Assembly (NCBI RefSeq): GCF_016522065.1
Contig: NZ_JAEHFV010000005.1
Span: 62,001 to 126,000, forward strand
Direction of reading: 5' to 3'
Length of the DNA: 64,000 nt
Origin: Flavobacterium agrisoli
Lineage (GTDB): Bacteria > Bacteroidota > Bacteroidia > Flavobacteriales > Flavobacteriaceae
Position 1 is the stretch's first letter. Each line of letters begins with the position of its first letter. Positions 32,506-40,914 of the stretch are shown piece after piece. The notes beneath the pieces were generated by a model. It ran no database searches. It was not told where the DNA came from and worked only from the letters and a program-made list of their open reading frames with translations. The translations under genes and the position numbers were made by a program.

Positions 32506-32979
32506 ATGAAAATAATAAAATTCGCTTTTCCGATTTTACTTTGTTTAGCGGTTGGATATGTTTCCGGTGATGTTACCCGTGAGAGTATTGCTACTTGGTA
32601 TGTGTCACTAAACAAACCTTTTTTTAATCCGCCGAACTGGATTTTCGCTCCTGTATGGACAATTTTATATGTGTTAATGGGAATTGCAGCGGGTTTGATT
32701 TGGAACGAATGGAAAGAAAATAAAGAAGTGGTAAAAAAAGCCTTGGTATTTTTTACGCTTCAGTTGGCTTTGAATGCACTTTGGTCGTACTTGTTTTTCG
32801 GATTACACAATCCGTTATTGGCTTTACTCGAAATTATTATTTTAGAATTGATGATTTATGAAACTTATATTCAGTTTAAAAGCATACACAAAACAGCCGG
32901 TTACTTATTGATTCCGTATTTGGCTTGGGTTGCATTTGCTACTGTTTTAACCGCTAGTATTTGGTGGTTGAATTCTTAA
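32506..32979 (+). CDS. TspO/MBR family membrane protein
   Basis: A 157-residue protein with five membrane segments. It carries the family signature NPPNWIFAPVWTILYVLMGIA, with the Trp residues that line the ligand pocket, and a second Trp-rich LNALWSYLFFGLHNP. TspO proteins bind porphyrins or other hydrophobic ligands and have been linked to stress responses. The length is normal. It stands alone between divergent mvaD and a convergent lipoprotein gene. Confidence 0.93.
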   Translation: MKIIKFAFPILLCLAVGYVSGDVTRESIATWYVSLNKPFFNPPNWIFAPVWTILYVLMGIAAGLIWNEWKENKEVVKKALVFFTLQLALNALWSYLFFGLHNPLLALLEIIILELMIYETYIQFKSIHKTAGYLLIPYLAWVAFATVLTASIWWLNS

Positions 32980-32986
32980 AAAAAAA

Positions 32987-33021
32987 CAAAACCCAACTTA
33001 CTTTTTGCAGGTTGGGTTTTT
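32987..33021. terminator. Bidirectional terminator between tspO and the convergent lipoprotein
   Basis: AAAACCCAAC (32988-32997) / GTTGGGTTTT (33011-33020), a perfect 10-bp stem with a 13-base loop. Poly-A precedes and T follows, so both strands could be served. Confidence 0.88.
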
Positions 33022-33029
33022 ATTGTTTG

Positions 33030-33575
33030 CTATTTTGTATAAAATGATGCTATTGCTGCTATTCCGTTCTCTTTGCGATAAATTTTATTTTGGTTTAGCA
33101 TTTTTTTGATTGTATCCATGGATAATTTGTATTTACTGTTTTTTATCATGTACATTTTAAACTCATCGTTATTTTTATATTCGGGGTATTTTTTATAAAA
33201 TGCAAGTGAAGCATAAGCATAATCAAGTCTGACTTTTGAGCGTTTTTCATAATCTCTGTAACCCAATGCTTCTTTAAATTTTGCTATTTCTTCTTGGGAT
33301 TTAATTTTTCTAGATAATATCGCTTTTTTGGTTTGCTCCTCCGCATCAGCAGCGACTACATCTGTACCCGAATAGGTAAGAGCAATTATCTCCGAATCGT
33401 GTCGGGCTTTGTCTAAGGCTATAAAGAGTGGATCGGTTTTTACTTTGTCATAAGCGGAGTTGTTGACATCCGTTACGGTTTCATACGAGTCTTTAGAGCA
33501 AGACACCATAAAAATACTAATAGCTACCATGAAATAGGGCAACAGAAATTTTGTGTGCTTTTGTTTTGGTTTCAT
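33030..33575 (-). CDS. Putative lipoprotein of unknown function
   Basis: A 181-residue protein with a basic N terminus, a hydrophobic segment (about residues 10-24) and lipobox MVSC giving Cys26, followed by SKDS. The mature part is helical and charged, with no motif I can name. It has its own strand position, and its end meets the tspO terminator. The promoter is not obvious; the upstream 100 bases are AT-rich. Confidence 0.75.
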   Translation of the reverse strand: MKPKQKHTKFLLPYFMVAISIFMVSCSKDSYETVTDVNNSAYDKVKTDPLFIALDKARHDSEIIALTYSGTDVVAADAEEQTKKAILSRKIKSQEEIAKFKEALGYRDYEKRSKVRLDYAYASLAFYKKYPEYKNNDEFKMYMIKNSKYKLSMDTIKKMLNQNKIYRKENGIAAIASFYTK

Positions 33576-33676
33576 AACGATGTGTTTTTGATTAACTTAC
33601 AGAACGTTAATTAGTTAGTTCTTATTGTAAATTTATAAAAATATTTAGTAAGATTTTTTTTAAACAAAAAAAACAG

Positions 33677-34324
33677 TTAAATTATTGAAGTTAATTCTTG
33701 TGGTTTAATAATAACCACTTGAGCACCGCTTAGTTTTAATTCTTCATCTGTTCTGTAACCCCACAAAACGCCAACGGGAAACATCTTGGCATTTACTGCT
33801 GTTTGCATGTCGATATCTGAATCGCCAACAAAAAGGATTTCTTCGGGTTTTAAATCCCAGTTTTTAGCTATTTCTAGGGCTTCAAAAGGATTTGGTTTTT
33901 TAGTGGCTTCTGTTTTTAAACCCACCGCCATATCAAATTGATGAGGGAAAATTTCAGCAACTATTTTTTTGGTTAACGCATCGGCTTTGTTTGATAGAAC
34001 GGCTAATTTTAGATTTTTAGCTTTTAATTGCTGAAGCATTTCTATAATTCCGCTGTACGGTTTGGTTTTAATTGAACAGCGTTCACTATAAACCGAAATC
34101 ATTTTTTGGAAGCAACTTTCAATTTGCTCTTCTGAATTGGTTGTTGCCGGCAAGGCTTTGCTCACTAAATTATGCAAGCCACTTCCAATAAAATACTGAT
34201 AGGTTTCGTAACTGTGTGTAGGGTAATTGTAATCAAGGAGTACTTTGTTCATCGCATCGGAAATGTCTTCCAATGAATTGACTAAGGTGCCGTCTAAATC
34301 GAAAATTATAGCTTTGTAGGGCAT
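33677..34324 (-). CDS. HAD family phosphatase (phosphoglycolate phosphatase-like)
   Basis: A 215-residue HAD hydrolase. Motif I is FDLDGTLVNS (nucleophile Asp near residue 9), motif II is LAVLSNKAD, and motif III/IV are the Lys in EATKKPNPFEALEIA and VGDSDIDMQTA. The small cap domain sits between motifs I and II. The best match in layout is the phosphoglycolate phosphatase/beta-phosphoglucomutase group, but the true substrate cannot be read from sequence. No operon partner is evident. Confidence 0.9.
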   Translation of the reverse strand: MPYKAIIFDLDGTLVNSLEDISDAMNKVLLDYNYPTHSYETYQYFIGSGLHNLVSKALPATTNSEEQIESCFQKMISVYSERCSIKTKPYSGIIEMLQQLKAKNLKLAVLSNKADALTKKIVAEIFPHQFDMAVGLKTEATKKPNPFEALEIAKNWDLKPEEILFVGDSDIDMQTAVNAKMFPVGVLWGYRTDEELKLSGAQVVIIKPQELTSII

Positions 34325-34517
34325 TTTGTGTGTTTTATGGTTTTAATATAAAATCTCTATTTCCTCTCTTTTTTAACTTTGGAAACAGTGTAATGGTAAA
34401 AATGCAATTACGTTCAATTTTGTCTTTAAAAAAAACATTTTAATATTCCTTTTAAATAAACCGGTCAATTTAGAGAGTAATTGTTGTTAACTAATTGTTG
34501 TTAAATCTGTTGTGTTT

Positions 34518-34549
34518 TTTGATGAGATATTCTTTTTTTGGTAAATTTA
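34518..34549 (+). promoter_or_regulatory. Putative promoter of the M13 peptidase gene
   Basis: TTTG at 34518-34521 and TAAATTTA at 34542-34549, 20 bases apart, 20 bases before the ATG. The -7 box is off the consensus at its last base. Confidence 0.45.
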
Positions 34550-34569
34550 GAGGATAAAACTTTAAAGTT

Positions 34570-36603
34570 ATGAAAATCAACTTAATTCACTTTAAATGTT
34601 CGCTTTTGTTGGTTCCTTTATTTTTTATGGAATCATGCGATAAAAAGGAACCTCTAACTTCTGGCGTTATTTTGAAAAATATGGATACGTTGGTGAAGCC
34701 AGGAGATAATTTTGATGCCTATGTCAATGGAAATTGGACTAAAACACACAAAATTCCTGCAGACAAAGATGCGATTGGAATTGATCAAATTATAAATGAT
34801 AAAGCGCAGGAAGATGTAAAAGAAATTATTGAAAATTCTTCTAAAGGAAATTTTACCAACGGTTCTGATGAACAAAAAATTGGAGATTTTTATCAAGCTT
34901 TTATGAATATTAAGGTAAGAGACCAAAAGGGAATCACACCTTTGCTTCCTGAATTCAAAAAGATAGACGCAATTTCTAATTATTCTGATCTTGCTTCCTA
35001 TTTTGGGACTGCTAATCGATCAGGAAACATGATTCCTTTTCAGTTAGGAGTTGTCGAAGACTTTAAAAATCCTACTAAATACATGCTTTACACTTGGCAA
35101 GATGGACTAGGTTTGCCCGACAGAGAATATTATTTTCTTGAAGATCCAAAATCCAAAGAAATCCGTTCAAAATATGAAATGCATGTTGCTAAAATGCTGG
35201 TGTTGGGTGGTGTTGAAAACTCCACTAAATTGGCTTCGCAAATTATGGCTTTGGAAACTTTAATGGCTTCTAATCATATGAAAAAGGAACAAACACGTGA
35301 TGTTGAGAAACTTTATAACAAGTATGCCATAAAAGATTTAAATAAACTGATGCCTGATTTTGACTGGAGTTCTATGTTTAAAAGTGCTGGAATTCTAAGT
35401 CAGAAAAACGTAACGGTTACACAAGTTGAATATATTAAGTCTTTAAATTCGATTATAAAAATAACTCCGCTAGAAACATGGAAAGCGTATTTGAAATGGA
35501 GTACTGTTCATGGTGCAGCTCAATCATTAAATAGCGCTGTACAAGATGAAAATTTTGCGTTTTATGGTAAGGTTATGTTTGGAATTGAAAAACAGAAACC
35601 ATTATGGAGAAGGGGAGTTCAACTGGTTAACCATAACCTGGGAGAAATCGTGGGAAAAGTCTACGTTGAAAAATACTTTTCGCCAGAATCTAAAAAACGA
35701 GTAACGGTTATGGTTAAAAACCTCCTTAAAGCTTACGAGGAAAGTATTAAAACACTAGACTGGATGAGTCCTGATACCAAAAAACAAGCTTTGGAAAAAG
35801 TTTCTAAGTTTACTATAAAAGTTGGATATCCGGATAAATGGAGGGATTATTCAAGCCTAAAAGTGATTAAGGGGGATCTTTATGGAAATGTAAAAAGAGC
35901 TACTGAATTTGAATACAACAGACAAATTAAAAAACTTGAAAAACCTGTTGATCGCACCGAATGGAGAATGACACCTCAAACGGTGAATGCGTATTATAAT
36001 CCTATAAAGAATGAAATTGTTTTCCCAGCTGCCATCTTACAACCGCCATATTTTGATTTAACAGTTGAAGATGCAGTTAATTATGGAGGAATCGGAGCGG
36101 TAATAGGACACGAGATCGGTCATGGTTTTGATGATCAAGGAAGTACTTTTGATGGAGATGGTTTAATGCGAAATTGGTGGACATCAAGAGATTCAACCGC
36201 TTTTAAACAAAGAACAAAAGCCTTGGTTGCACAATACAATGAATTCAAAGTTTTTCCTGATTTAAATGTGAACGGAGAATTTACCCAAGGCGAAAATATA
36301 GGTGATTTAGGAGGTTTATCTATTGCGCTTAAAGCCTATCAGATGAGCTTGAATGGAAAACCCTCGCCTGTTTTAGATGGTTTTACAGGAGAACAACGCA
36401 TTTTTATAGGTTATGCACAAAGTTGGCTTGATAAAATAAGAGAAGCCTCTTTACGTACTTATGCCGCAAGTGACCCTCATTCTCCATCAAAATTCAGAGT
36501 AAATGGTGTTGTTAGAAACATCCCTGAATTTTATAAAGCTTTTAATGTAAAACCCACAGATTCGTTATATTTAGCGCCTGAAAAACGAGTTAAAATTTGG
36601 TAA
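34570..36603 (+). CDS. M13 family metallopeptidase (neprilysin-like), lipoprotein
   Basis: A 677-residue zinc peptidase. The signal is hydrophobic (about 10-20) with lipobox MESC, giving Cys23, which suggests a lipoprotein. The catalytic domain has GHEIGH with the HExxH at residues 514-518, and the third zinc ligand Glu575 in GENIGDLGG. The family ends AYAQSWLDKIREASLRTYAASDPHSP and PEKRVKIW, both well conserved. M13 enzymes cut small peptides outside the cytoplasm. Full length and apparently intact. It is convergent with the BaiN-type gene across a hairpin. Confidence 0.95.
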   Translation: MKINLIHFKCSLLLVPLFFMESCDKKEPLTSGVILKNMDTLVKPGDNFDAYVNGNWTKTHKIPADKDAIGIDQIINDKAQEDVKEIIENSSKGNFTNGSDEQKIGDFYQAFMNIKVRDQKGITPLLPEFKKIDAISNYSDLASYFGTANRSGNMIPFQLGVVEDFKNPTKYMLYTWQDGLGLPDREYYFLEDPKSKEIRSKYEMHVAKMLVLGGVENSTKLASQIMALETLMASNHMKKEQTRDVEKLYNKYAIKDLNKLMPDFDWSSMFKSAGILSQKNVTVTQVEYIKSLNSIIKITPLETWKAYLKWSTVHGAAQSLNSAVQDENFAFYGKVMFGIEKQKPLWRRGVQLVNHNLGEIVGKVYVEKYFSPESKKRVTVMVKNLLKAYEESIKTLDWMSPDTKKQALEKVSKFTIKVGYPDKWRDYSSLKVIKGDLYGNVKRATEFEYNRQIKKLEKPVDRTEWRMTPQTVNAYYNPIKNEIVFPAAILQPPYFDLTVEDAVNYGGIGAVIGHEIGHGFDDQGSTFDGDGLMRNWWTSRDSTAFKQRTKALVAQYNEFKVFPDLNVNGEFTQGENIGDLGGLSIALKAYQMSLNGKPSPVLDGFTGEQRIFIGYAQSWLDKIREASLRTYAASDPHSPSKFRVNGVVRNIPEFYKAFNVKPTDSLYLAPEKRVKIW

Positions 36604-36623
36604 TCAAGAAAATATTATAAACT

Positions 36624-36667
36624 AATAAGGATACTTTCTGTCATTTTGTACAGAAGTATCCTTATTT
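36624..36667. terminator. Hairpin between convergent M13 and BaiN genes
   Basis: A long stem ATAAGGATACTT.CTGT / ACAGAAGTATCCTTAT with one bulged base and an 8-base loop. T-runs on either side are weak, but the position between two convergent stops fits a terminator for both. Confidence 0.7.
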
Positions 36668-36697
36668 ATATAGTAAAGAGTTAGTCTTTTGGAAATA

Positions 36698-37933
36698 CTA
36701 CATAGCATTCGCCACAATAAACCCACTCGTCCAGGCATTCTGAAAATTAAATCCACCAGTTATGGCATCGATATTTACAATTTCGCCAGCAAAATAAAGG
36801 TTTTGGTGAATTTTACTCTCCATGGTTTTGAAGTTGATTTCCTTTAAATCGATTCCGCCAGCCGTTACGAATTCTTCTTTAAAAGTACTTTTTCCGTTGA
36901 CTTTAAATTCGGATTTGGTAAGTTGCGATGCGAGATTTTGCAATTGGGTTTTAGATAAATCAGCCCATTTTGTTTGCTTCGCCTGTTCGCTATCGCTCGA
37001 GCCTGCCTCAATTCCCGATGCTAAAACCAAACTTTCCCACAAACGATTGGTGATTTCAAAAGGCGATTTTTTGGAAATGGATTTTTTAGCGTGTTCTATT
37101 TTTAATTCTTTCAAAAGTTTTTCAACATCTTCCAAATCGAAATCATTCAGCCAATTCACAAAAATCGTAAACTGATAATTTTTATCGTGTAAAATTCGAG
37201 CGCCCCAAGCGGATAATTTTAAAATGGCCGGACCGCTCATGCCCCAATGCGTAATTAATAAAGGCCCTGTCGATTCGAGTTTGGTTTCTTTTACCTTAAC
37301 AGTGACTTGCGCCGAAACGCCTGGTAGTTCTTTAATTCGGGAATCTTTAATGTTAAAAGTAAACAACGAAGGAACCGGACTCACAATCGCATGACCGTGG
37401 GTTTGCAACATTTCCCAAATTTTAGGATTGCTTCCCGTTGCCATTACTAATTTTTCGGCAGTGAAATTATCACTTTGTGTATCTATTTTCCAATGGTTTT
37501 CTTTTTTAAAAATAGATTGAACACTTTGACCTGTCAGTACTTTTATACCCAATTTTTCGGTTGCTTTCAGAAAACAATCAATTATGGTTTGTGACGAATT
37601 TGAAACCGGAAACATTCTGCCATCTTCTTCAATTTTTAATTCCACGCCGTGTTTTTCGAACCATTCTATGGTATCTCCAGAACAAAACTGATGAAAGGGT
37701 CCGCGCAATTCTTTCTCGCCACGAGGGTAAAATTTTACCAATTCATTGGGTTCAAAACAAGCGTGTGTCACGTTGCATCGTCCGCCTCCCGAAACACGGA
37801 CTTTAGAAAGCACTTCTTTTCCTCTTTCTAAAATAGCAATTTTGAGTTTCGGATTTTTCTCCGCAACATTAATCGCTGTAAAAAAACCCGCAGCGCCACC
37901 ACCTACAATAATTATATCGAAATTTTTAATCAT
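36698..37933 (-). CDS. BaiN/RdsA family FAD-dependent oxidoreductase
   Basis: A 411-residue flavoprotein with the FAD-binding loop GGGAAGFFTAINVAE near the N terminus (residues 11-16 region). The family-specific motifs VRVSGGGRCNVTHAC and a late ENVDAITGGFNFQNAW-like segment (VNIDAITGGFNFQNAWTSG) follow. These proteins (HI0933/BaiN-like) are widely conserved with poorly defined substrates. Its start overlaps the stop of the upstream glycerophosphodiesterase by 4 bases, so it is translationally coupled. No partner enzyme reveals the substrate. Confidence 0.9.
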   Translation of the reverse strand: MIKNFDIIIVGGGAAGFFTAINVAEKNPKLKIAILERGKEVLSKVRVSGGGRCNVTHACFEPNELVKFYPRGEKELRGPFHQFCSGDTIEWFEKHGVELKIEEDGRMFPVSNSSQTIIDCFLKATEKLGIKVLTGQSVQSIFKKENHWKIDTQSDNFTAEKLVMATGSNPKIWEMLQTHGHAIVSPVPSLFTFNIKDSRIKELPGVSAQVTVKVKETKLESTGPLLITHWGMSGPAILKLSAWGARILHDKNYQFTIFVNWLNDFDLEDVEKLLKELKIEHAKKSISKKSPFEITNRLWESLVLASGIEAGSSDSEQAKQTKWADLSKTQLQNLASQLTKSEFKVNGKSTFKEEFVTAGGIDLKEINFKTMESKIHQNLYFAGEIVNIDAITGGFNFQNAWTSGFIVANAM

Positions 37934-38607
37934 ATTCGGTCAGGATAATCGGTTATAATTCCGTTTACTTGATACCTTTTCAAGCGATCAATGTCGGCCG
38001 TTTCGTTAACCGTCCAAGGGAAAACTAAAAAACCTTTATCTTGAATTTTCTTGGTATTTTCTGCATCTAACAAGTGATAATGAGGGTGAATAGCTTTTGC
38101 CTGAATGGTTTCGGCGAAAGTCAATGCAAGATCCAGATTGTTTTCGGTCAAAACGCCAATGGGGATTTTTGGATTTAACAACGAAATTTCTCGTAACGCA
38201 TTCCAATCAAAACTTGAAACAATAAAATGTTGGTACGTCCATTTTTTTACTAAAACAGCAGCTTCAATTAGCGCCACAACCCGGCTACAACTCCCAGTAT
38301 TTTTCAATTCAATATTAAGGAAGCATTTTGTATCTACTACATCCAACACTTCTTGTAAAGTCGGAATTTGATGTTTTTCAGCAATCGAGAACGAATACAA
38401 TTCGGCTAGTTTAAAGGCGCTTACCAATCCTTTTCCATTGGTCATTCGGTCAAGCGTGTCATCGTGAAAAACGATTACTTCGCCATCGGCCGTGAGCTGA
38501 ACGTCGAGTTCGATTCCGTCTACTTGCATGTCAAGTGCTTTAAGAAAAGCCGCTTTAGTGTTTTCAGGTTCATAGCCTTTGGCACCGCGATGTGCAATTT
38601 TGAGCAT
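37930..38607 (-). CDS. Glycerophosphodiester phosphodiesterase family protein
   Basis: A 225-residue enzyme. I start it at the ATG 38607, giving MLKIAHRGAKGYEPENT, where the active-site HRG-x-x-x-x-x-PENT begins at once; the frame extends 35 residues further but with a non-conserved Cys-rich tail. The second motif ELDVQLTADGEVIVFHDDTLDRMTNG gives the metal and acid/base residues. It hydrolyses glycerophosphodiesters to glycerol-3-phosphate and alcohols. No signal peptide is visible in this form, so it would be cytoplasmic. It overlaps the BaiN-type gene by 4 bases. Confidence 0.9.
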   Translation of the reverse strand: MLKIAHRGAKGYEPENTKAAFLKALDMQVDGIELDVQLTADGEVIVFHDDTLDRMTNGKGLVSAFKLAELYSFSIAEKHQIPTLQEVLDVVDTKCFLNIELKNTGSCSRVVALIEAAVLVKKWTYQHFIVSSFDWNALREISLLNPKIPIGVLTENNLDLALTFAETIQAKAIHPHYHLLDAENTKKIQDKGFLVFPWTVNETADIDRLKRYQVNGIITDYPDRI

Positions 38608-38712
38608 TTGTTTGAGTTTTGAATTGCAAAGGTCGCAAAGTTTTACGCAAACGAAAGATAGATTTTTGAAAAAATAGACTTTTAGTACAATTCTGCTTTT
38701 CAAAAAACACAT

Positions 38713-40527
38713 TTAGGCTAATTCTAAAATCAAACTCGATTTGGGTTCTAGCAGAATTTGGTGGGTTATGTCGATTAATTGATTGCTTAAAATGTCTCTT
38801 CCGAGGCTGTAGTGCTGGATGTTCTCGGCAAAACGTTGGGTCGTAATGGATTGAAGTTCATCTTGGTTATTGAGCAAGACCATGACCGTTTGCGTTGCAG
38901 TATATCTAAAATAAACATACAAATTGTTTTCTGGAATGTAATGGGTCATTTTTCCGGAATGAATGGCATTGTTGGTTTTTCTCCAATTGAATAATTGTGA
39001 AGTGAAATCAAAGTATTGGTTTTGTTGTTCGGTTCTGCCTGATGCGATAAAAGCATTCTGAGGGTCATTGGGCCAGCCACCGGGAAAATCCTTCCTGATA
39101 TCAGCATCGCCATTGTTTTTGTCTCCATCCATGCCAATTTCAGAACCATAATACAATTGCGGAATACCTCTAACCGTGGCCAAAAGTGTCATAGTCAATT
39201 TGTATTTTCGAATATCATTTCCAAAAAGCTGATTCAATCTTTGGGTGTCGTGATTTTCGCCAAAAATTAAAATATTATTGGAGTTGGGATACAAAAAGTC
39301 ATTCGAAAAGTGATCGTACAATCTCATCACGCCGGTATCGCCATTAGAATAACCTTCATTAAAAGCTTTTGAAATGGCTTCCATCAAAGGAAAATCCATA
39401 ACGGTAGGCAAATTAGAATTGTACTGTCGTAAAGCACCGATTTGGCTGTCTTTTTGCCAGTAAGCAATTTGAGCGGTTTGCGGCATCCAAATTTCGCCTA
39501 CGATATTAAAATTAGGATATTCAGCAGTAATCGCTTTTGTCCAATTGGCCATGGCTTGGGGTTCAGAATAGTTATAGGTATCTACTCGAAAGCCGTCTAA
39601 ATCGGCAAATTCTATCCACCAAATGGCGTTTTGTTTGATGTAATTTAAAACCAATGGATTCTCCAGATTCAGGTCGGGCATCGAGGGAACGAACCATCCT
39701 TTTAAGCAAATTTCTAAATCTTTTTGAGAAGCATGAATGTCGTTAATTACCGAGCGTTTGTGATGCGTTTCGGTGTACTCTTTAAATTGATGAATCCATT
39801 CGGGTGTGGGTAAATCTTGAATCATCCAATGGGTAATTCCCCAATGATTGGTTACATAATCCATGATTAATTTAAGATTGCGTTGGTGCATTTCCTGAGC
39901 CAAACGAAGATAATCAGCATTGCTGCCATAACGTGGATCAATTTTGTAAACATCCGACTGCGCATAGGTGTGATATGAAAAATCGGCATCGTTATCCTCG
40001 CAAAGTGGAGTGCTCCAAATAGCAGTGGCGCCCAAACTTTGGATATAATCCAGGTTTTTGATAATCCCTTCAATGTCGCCACCATGTCGGCCAGCTGGTA
40101 AATCACGGTTGTATTTTTCGGTTGTATTTTCGCTCGAATTGTTCTGATCGTTTCCATTTGCAAAACGGTCGGGCATGATGAGGTAAACTACATCAGCGGC
40201 ATCAAATCCTTTTCGGTTGGCCGAATTTTCACGACGTTTTTTGAATTCATACTTTTGAATAAAAACGATTTCTTGTTCTTTTTTAAAATAAAAGGGAAGT
40301 ATTGATTCCGTTAATTTATGGGTGTTAATCGTGATAAAAAGGTAATTCGGATTTTCAGTTTTTACAATTTTGGTAATGCAATCGAAGTTGGTGCTGACTT
40401 CAAATTCACTAATTTGTGGGCCATAAAACATAAGCTGCAGTTCCGGATTTTTCATTCCGAAAAACCAAAACGGAGGCTCGACTTTTGTTATTTGTGGGTT
40501 TACTAAAAAATCCATTCCATTTCGCAC
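38713..40527 (-). CDS. Glycoside hydrolase family 13 alpha-amylase-type enzyme
   Basis: A 604-residue GH13 enzyme with an N-terminal cyclomaltodextrinase-like domain (about 12-90). The catalytic (beta/alpha)8 barrel follows (about 110-510): DGFRVDTYNY (nucleophile Asp316), VGEIWMP (acid/base Glu345) and FGENHDTQRL (Asp427). A small C-terminal beta domain ends it. It would cleave alpha-1,4 glucans or maltodextrins. The N terminus is odd: the frame begins at a GTG (40527) or an ATG 12 bases later (40515), and neither has a signal peptide, though related SusA-type enzymes in this phylum are often exported. Numbering here uses the GTG. Confidence 0.92.
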   Translation of the reverse strand: MRNGMDFLVNPQITKVEPPFWFFGMKNPELQLMFYGPQISEFEVSTNFDCITKIVKTENPNYLFITINTHKLTESILPFYFKKEQEIVFIQKYEFKKRRENSANRKGFDAADVVYLIMPDRFANGNDQNNSSENTTEKYNRDLPAGRHGGDIEGIIKNLDYIQSLGATAIWSTPLCEDNDADFSYHTYAQSDVYKIDPRYGSNADYLRLAQEMHQRNLKLIMDYVTNHWGITHWMIQDLPTPEWIHQFKEYTETHHKRSVINDIHASQKDLEICLKGWFVPSMPDLNLENPLVLNYIKQNAIWWIEFADLDGFRVDTYNYSEPQAMANWTKAITAEYPNFNIVGEIWMPQTAQIAYWQKDSQIGALRQYNSNLPTVMDFPLMEAISKAFNEGYSNGDTGVMRLYDHFSNDFLYPNSNNILIFGENHDTQRLNQLFGNDIRKYKLTMTLLATVRGIPQLYYGSEIGMDGDKNNGDADIRKDFPGGWPNDPQNAFIASGRTEQQNQYFDFTSQLFNWRKTNNAIHSGKMTHYIPENNLYVYFRYTATQTVMVLLNNQDELQSITTQRFAENIQHYSLGRDILSNQLIDITHQILLEPKSSLILELA

Positions 40528-40675
40528 GAAAACCGTTAGGAGTTTTCATTATTTGTTACTTAAATGTACGAAATTTTAGAATGGCCCGGTTTTTATTTAT
40601 AAGTTGTTTTTTCGTTAGAAGGTTCTGTTTCGATTTTCATTTTTACAAAAGCGAATACGTACATCAAATATTAGG

Positions 40676-40903
40676 TTACATTTTCTCCAAATCATATTCT
40701 CCTTTGATAGCAAAATAGCCAAAAATGCCCAAACCAGCAACGATTAAAGGAGTAAGTATAAATAAAATAATGATTCCGAAAACCAAATCTTCTTGATTAT
40801 CTGAAAATAATTTAGGTAATCCGAATTCGAAAACACAAAAATAGGCTGCGGCAAAAGCCAATAGCAACCATATTATTCCTAAAGTTCTTTTTATAGTATT
40901 CAT
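40676..40903 (-). CDS. DUF6814-like small membrane protein
   Basis: A 75-residue protein with two membrane segments (about 8-27 and 43-65) and a short charged tail. The pattern (TLGIIWLLLAFAAAYF, then LVFGIIILFILTPLIVAGLG) resembles the small DUF6814 proteins found next to MHS-type transporters in Bacteroidota. It starts 11 bases after the stop of the symporter gene at 40915, so the two form one transcript. It may be a small accessory subunit. That is inferred only from context. Confidence 0.75.
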   Translation of the reverse strand: MNTIKRTLGIIWLLLAFAAAYFCVFEFGLPKLFSDNQEDLVFGIIILFILTPLIVAGLGIFGYFAIKGEYDLEKM

Positions 40904-40914
40904 ATTTTTAAGAT

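Noticed and set aside
40485..40718. A plus-strand frame of 77 residues between the GH13 and DUF6814 genes
   Set aside because: It overlaps the start of GH13 and the end of the DUF6814 gene on the other strand and has no recognisable features; the Phe/Arg-rich content is not convincing.
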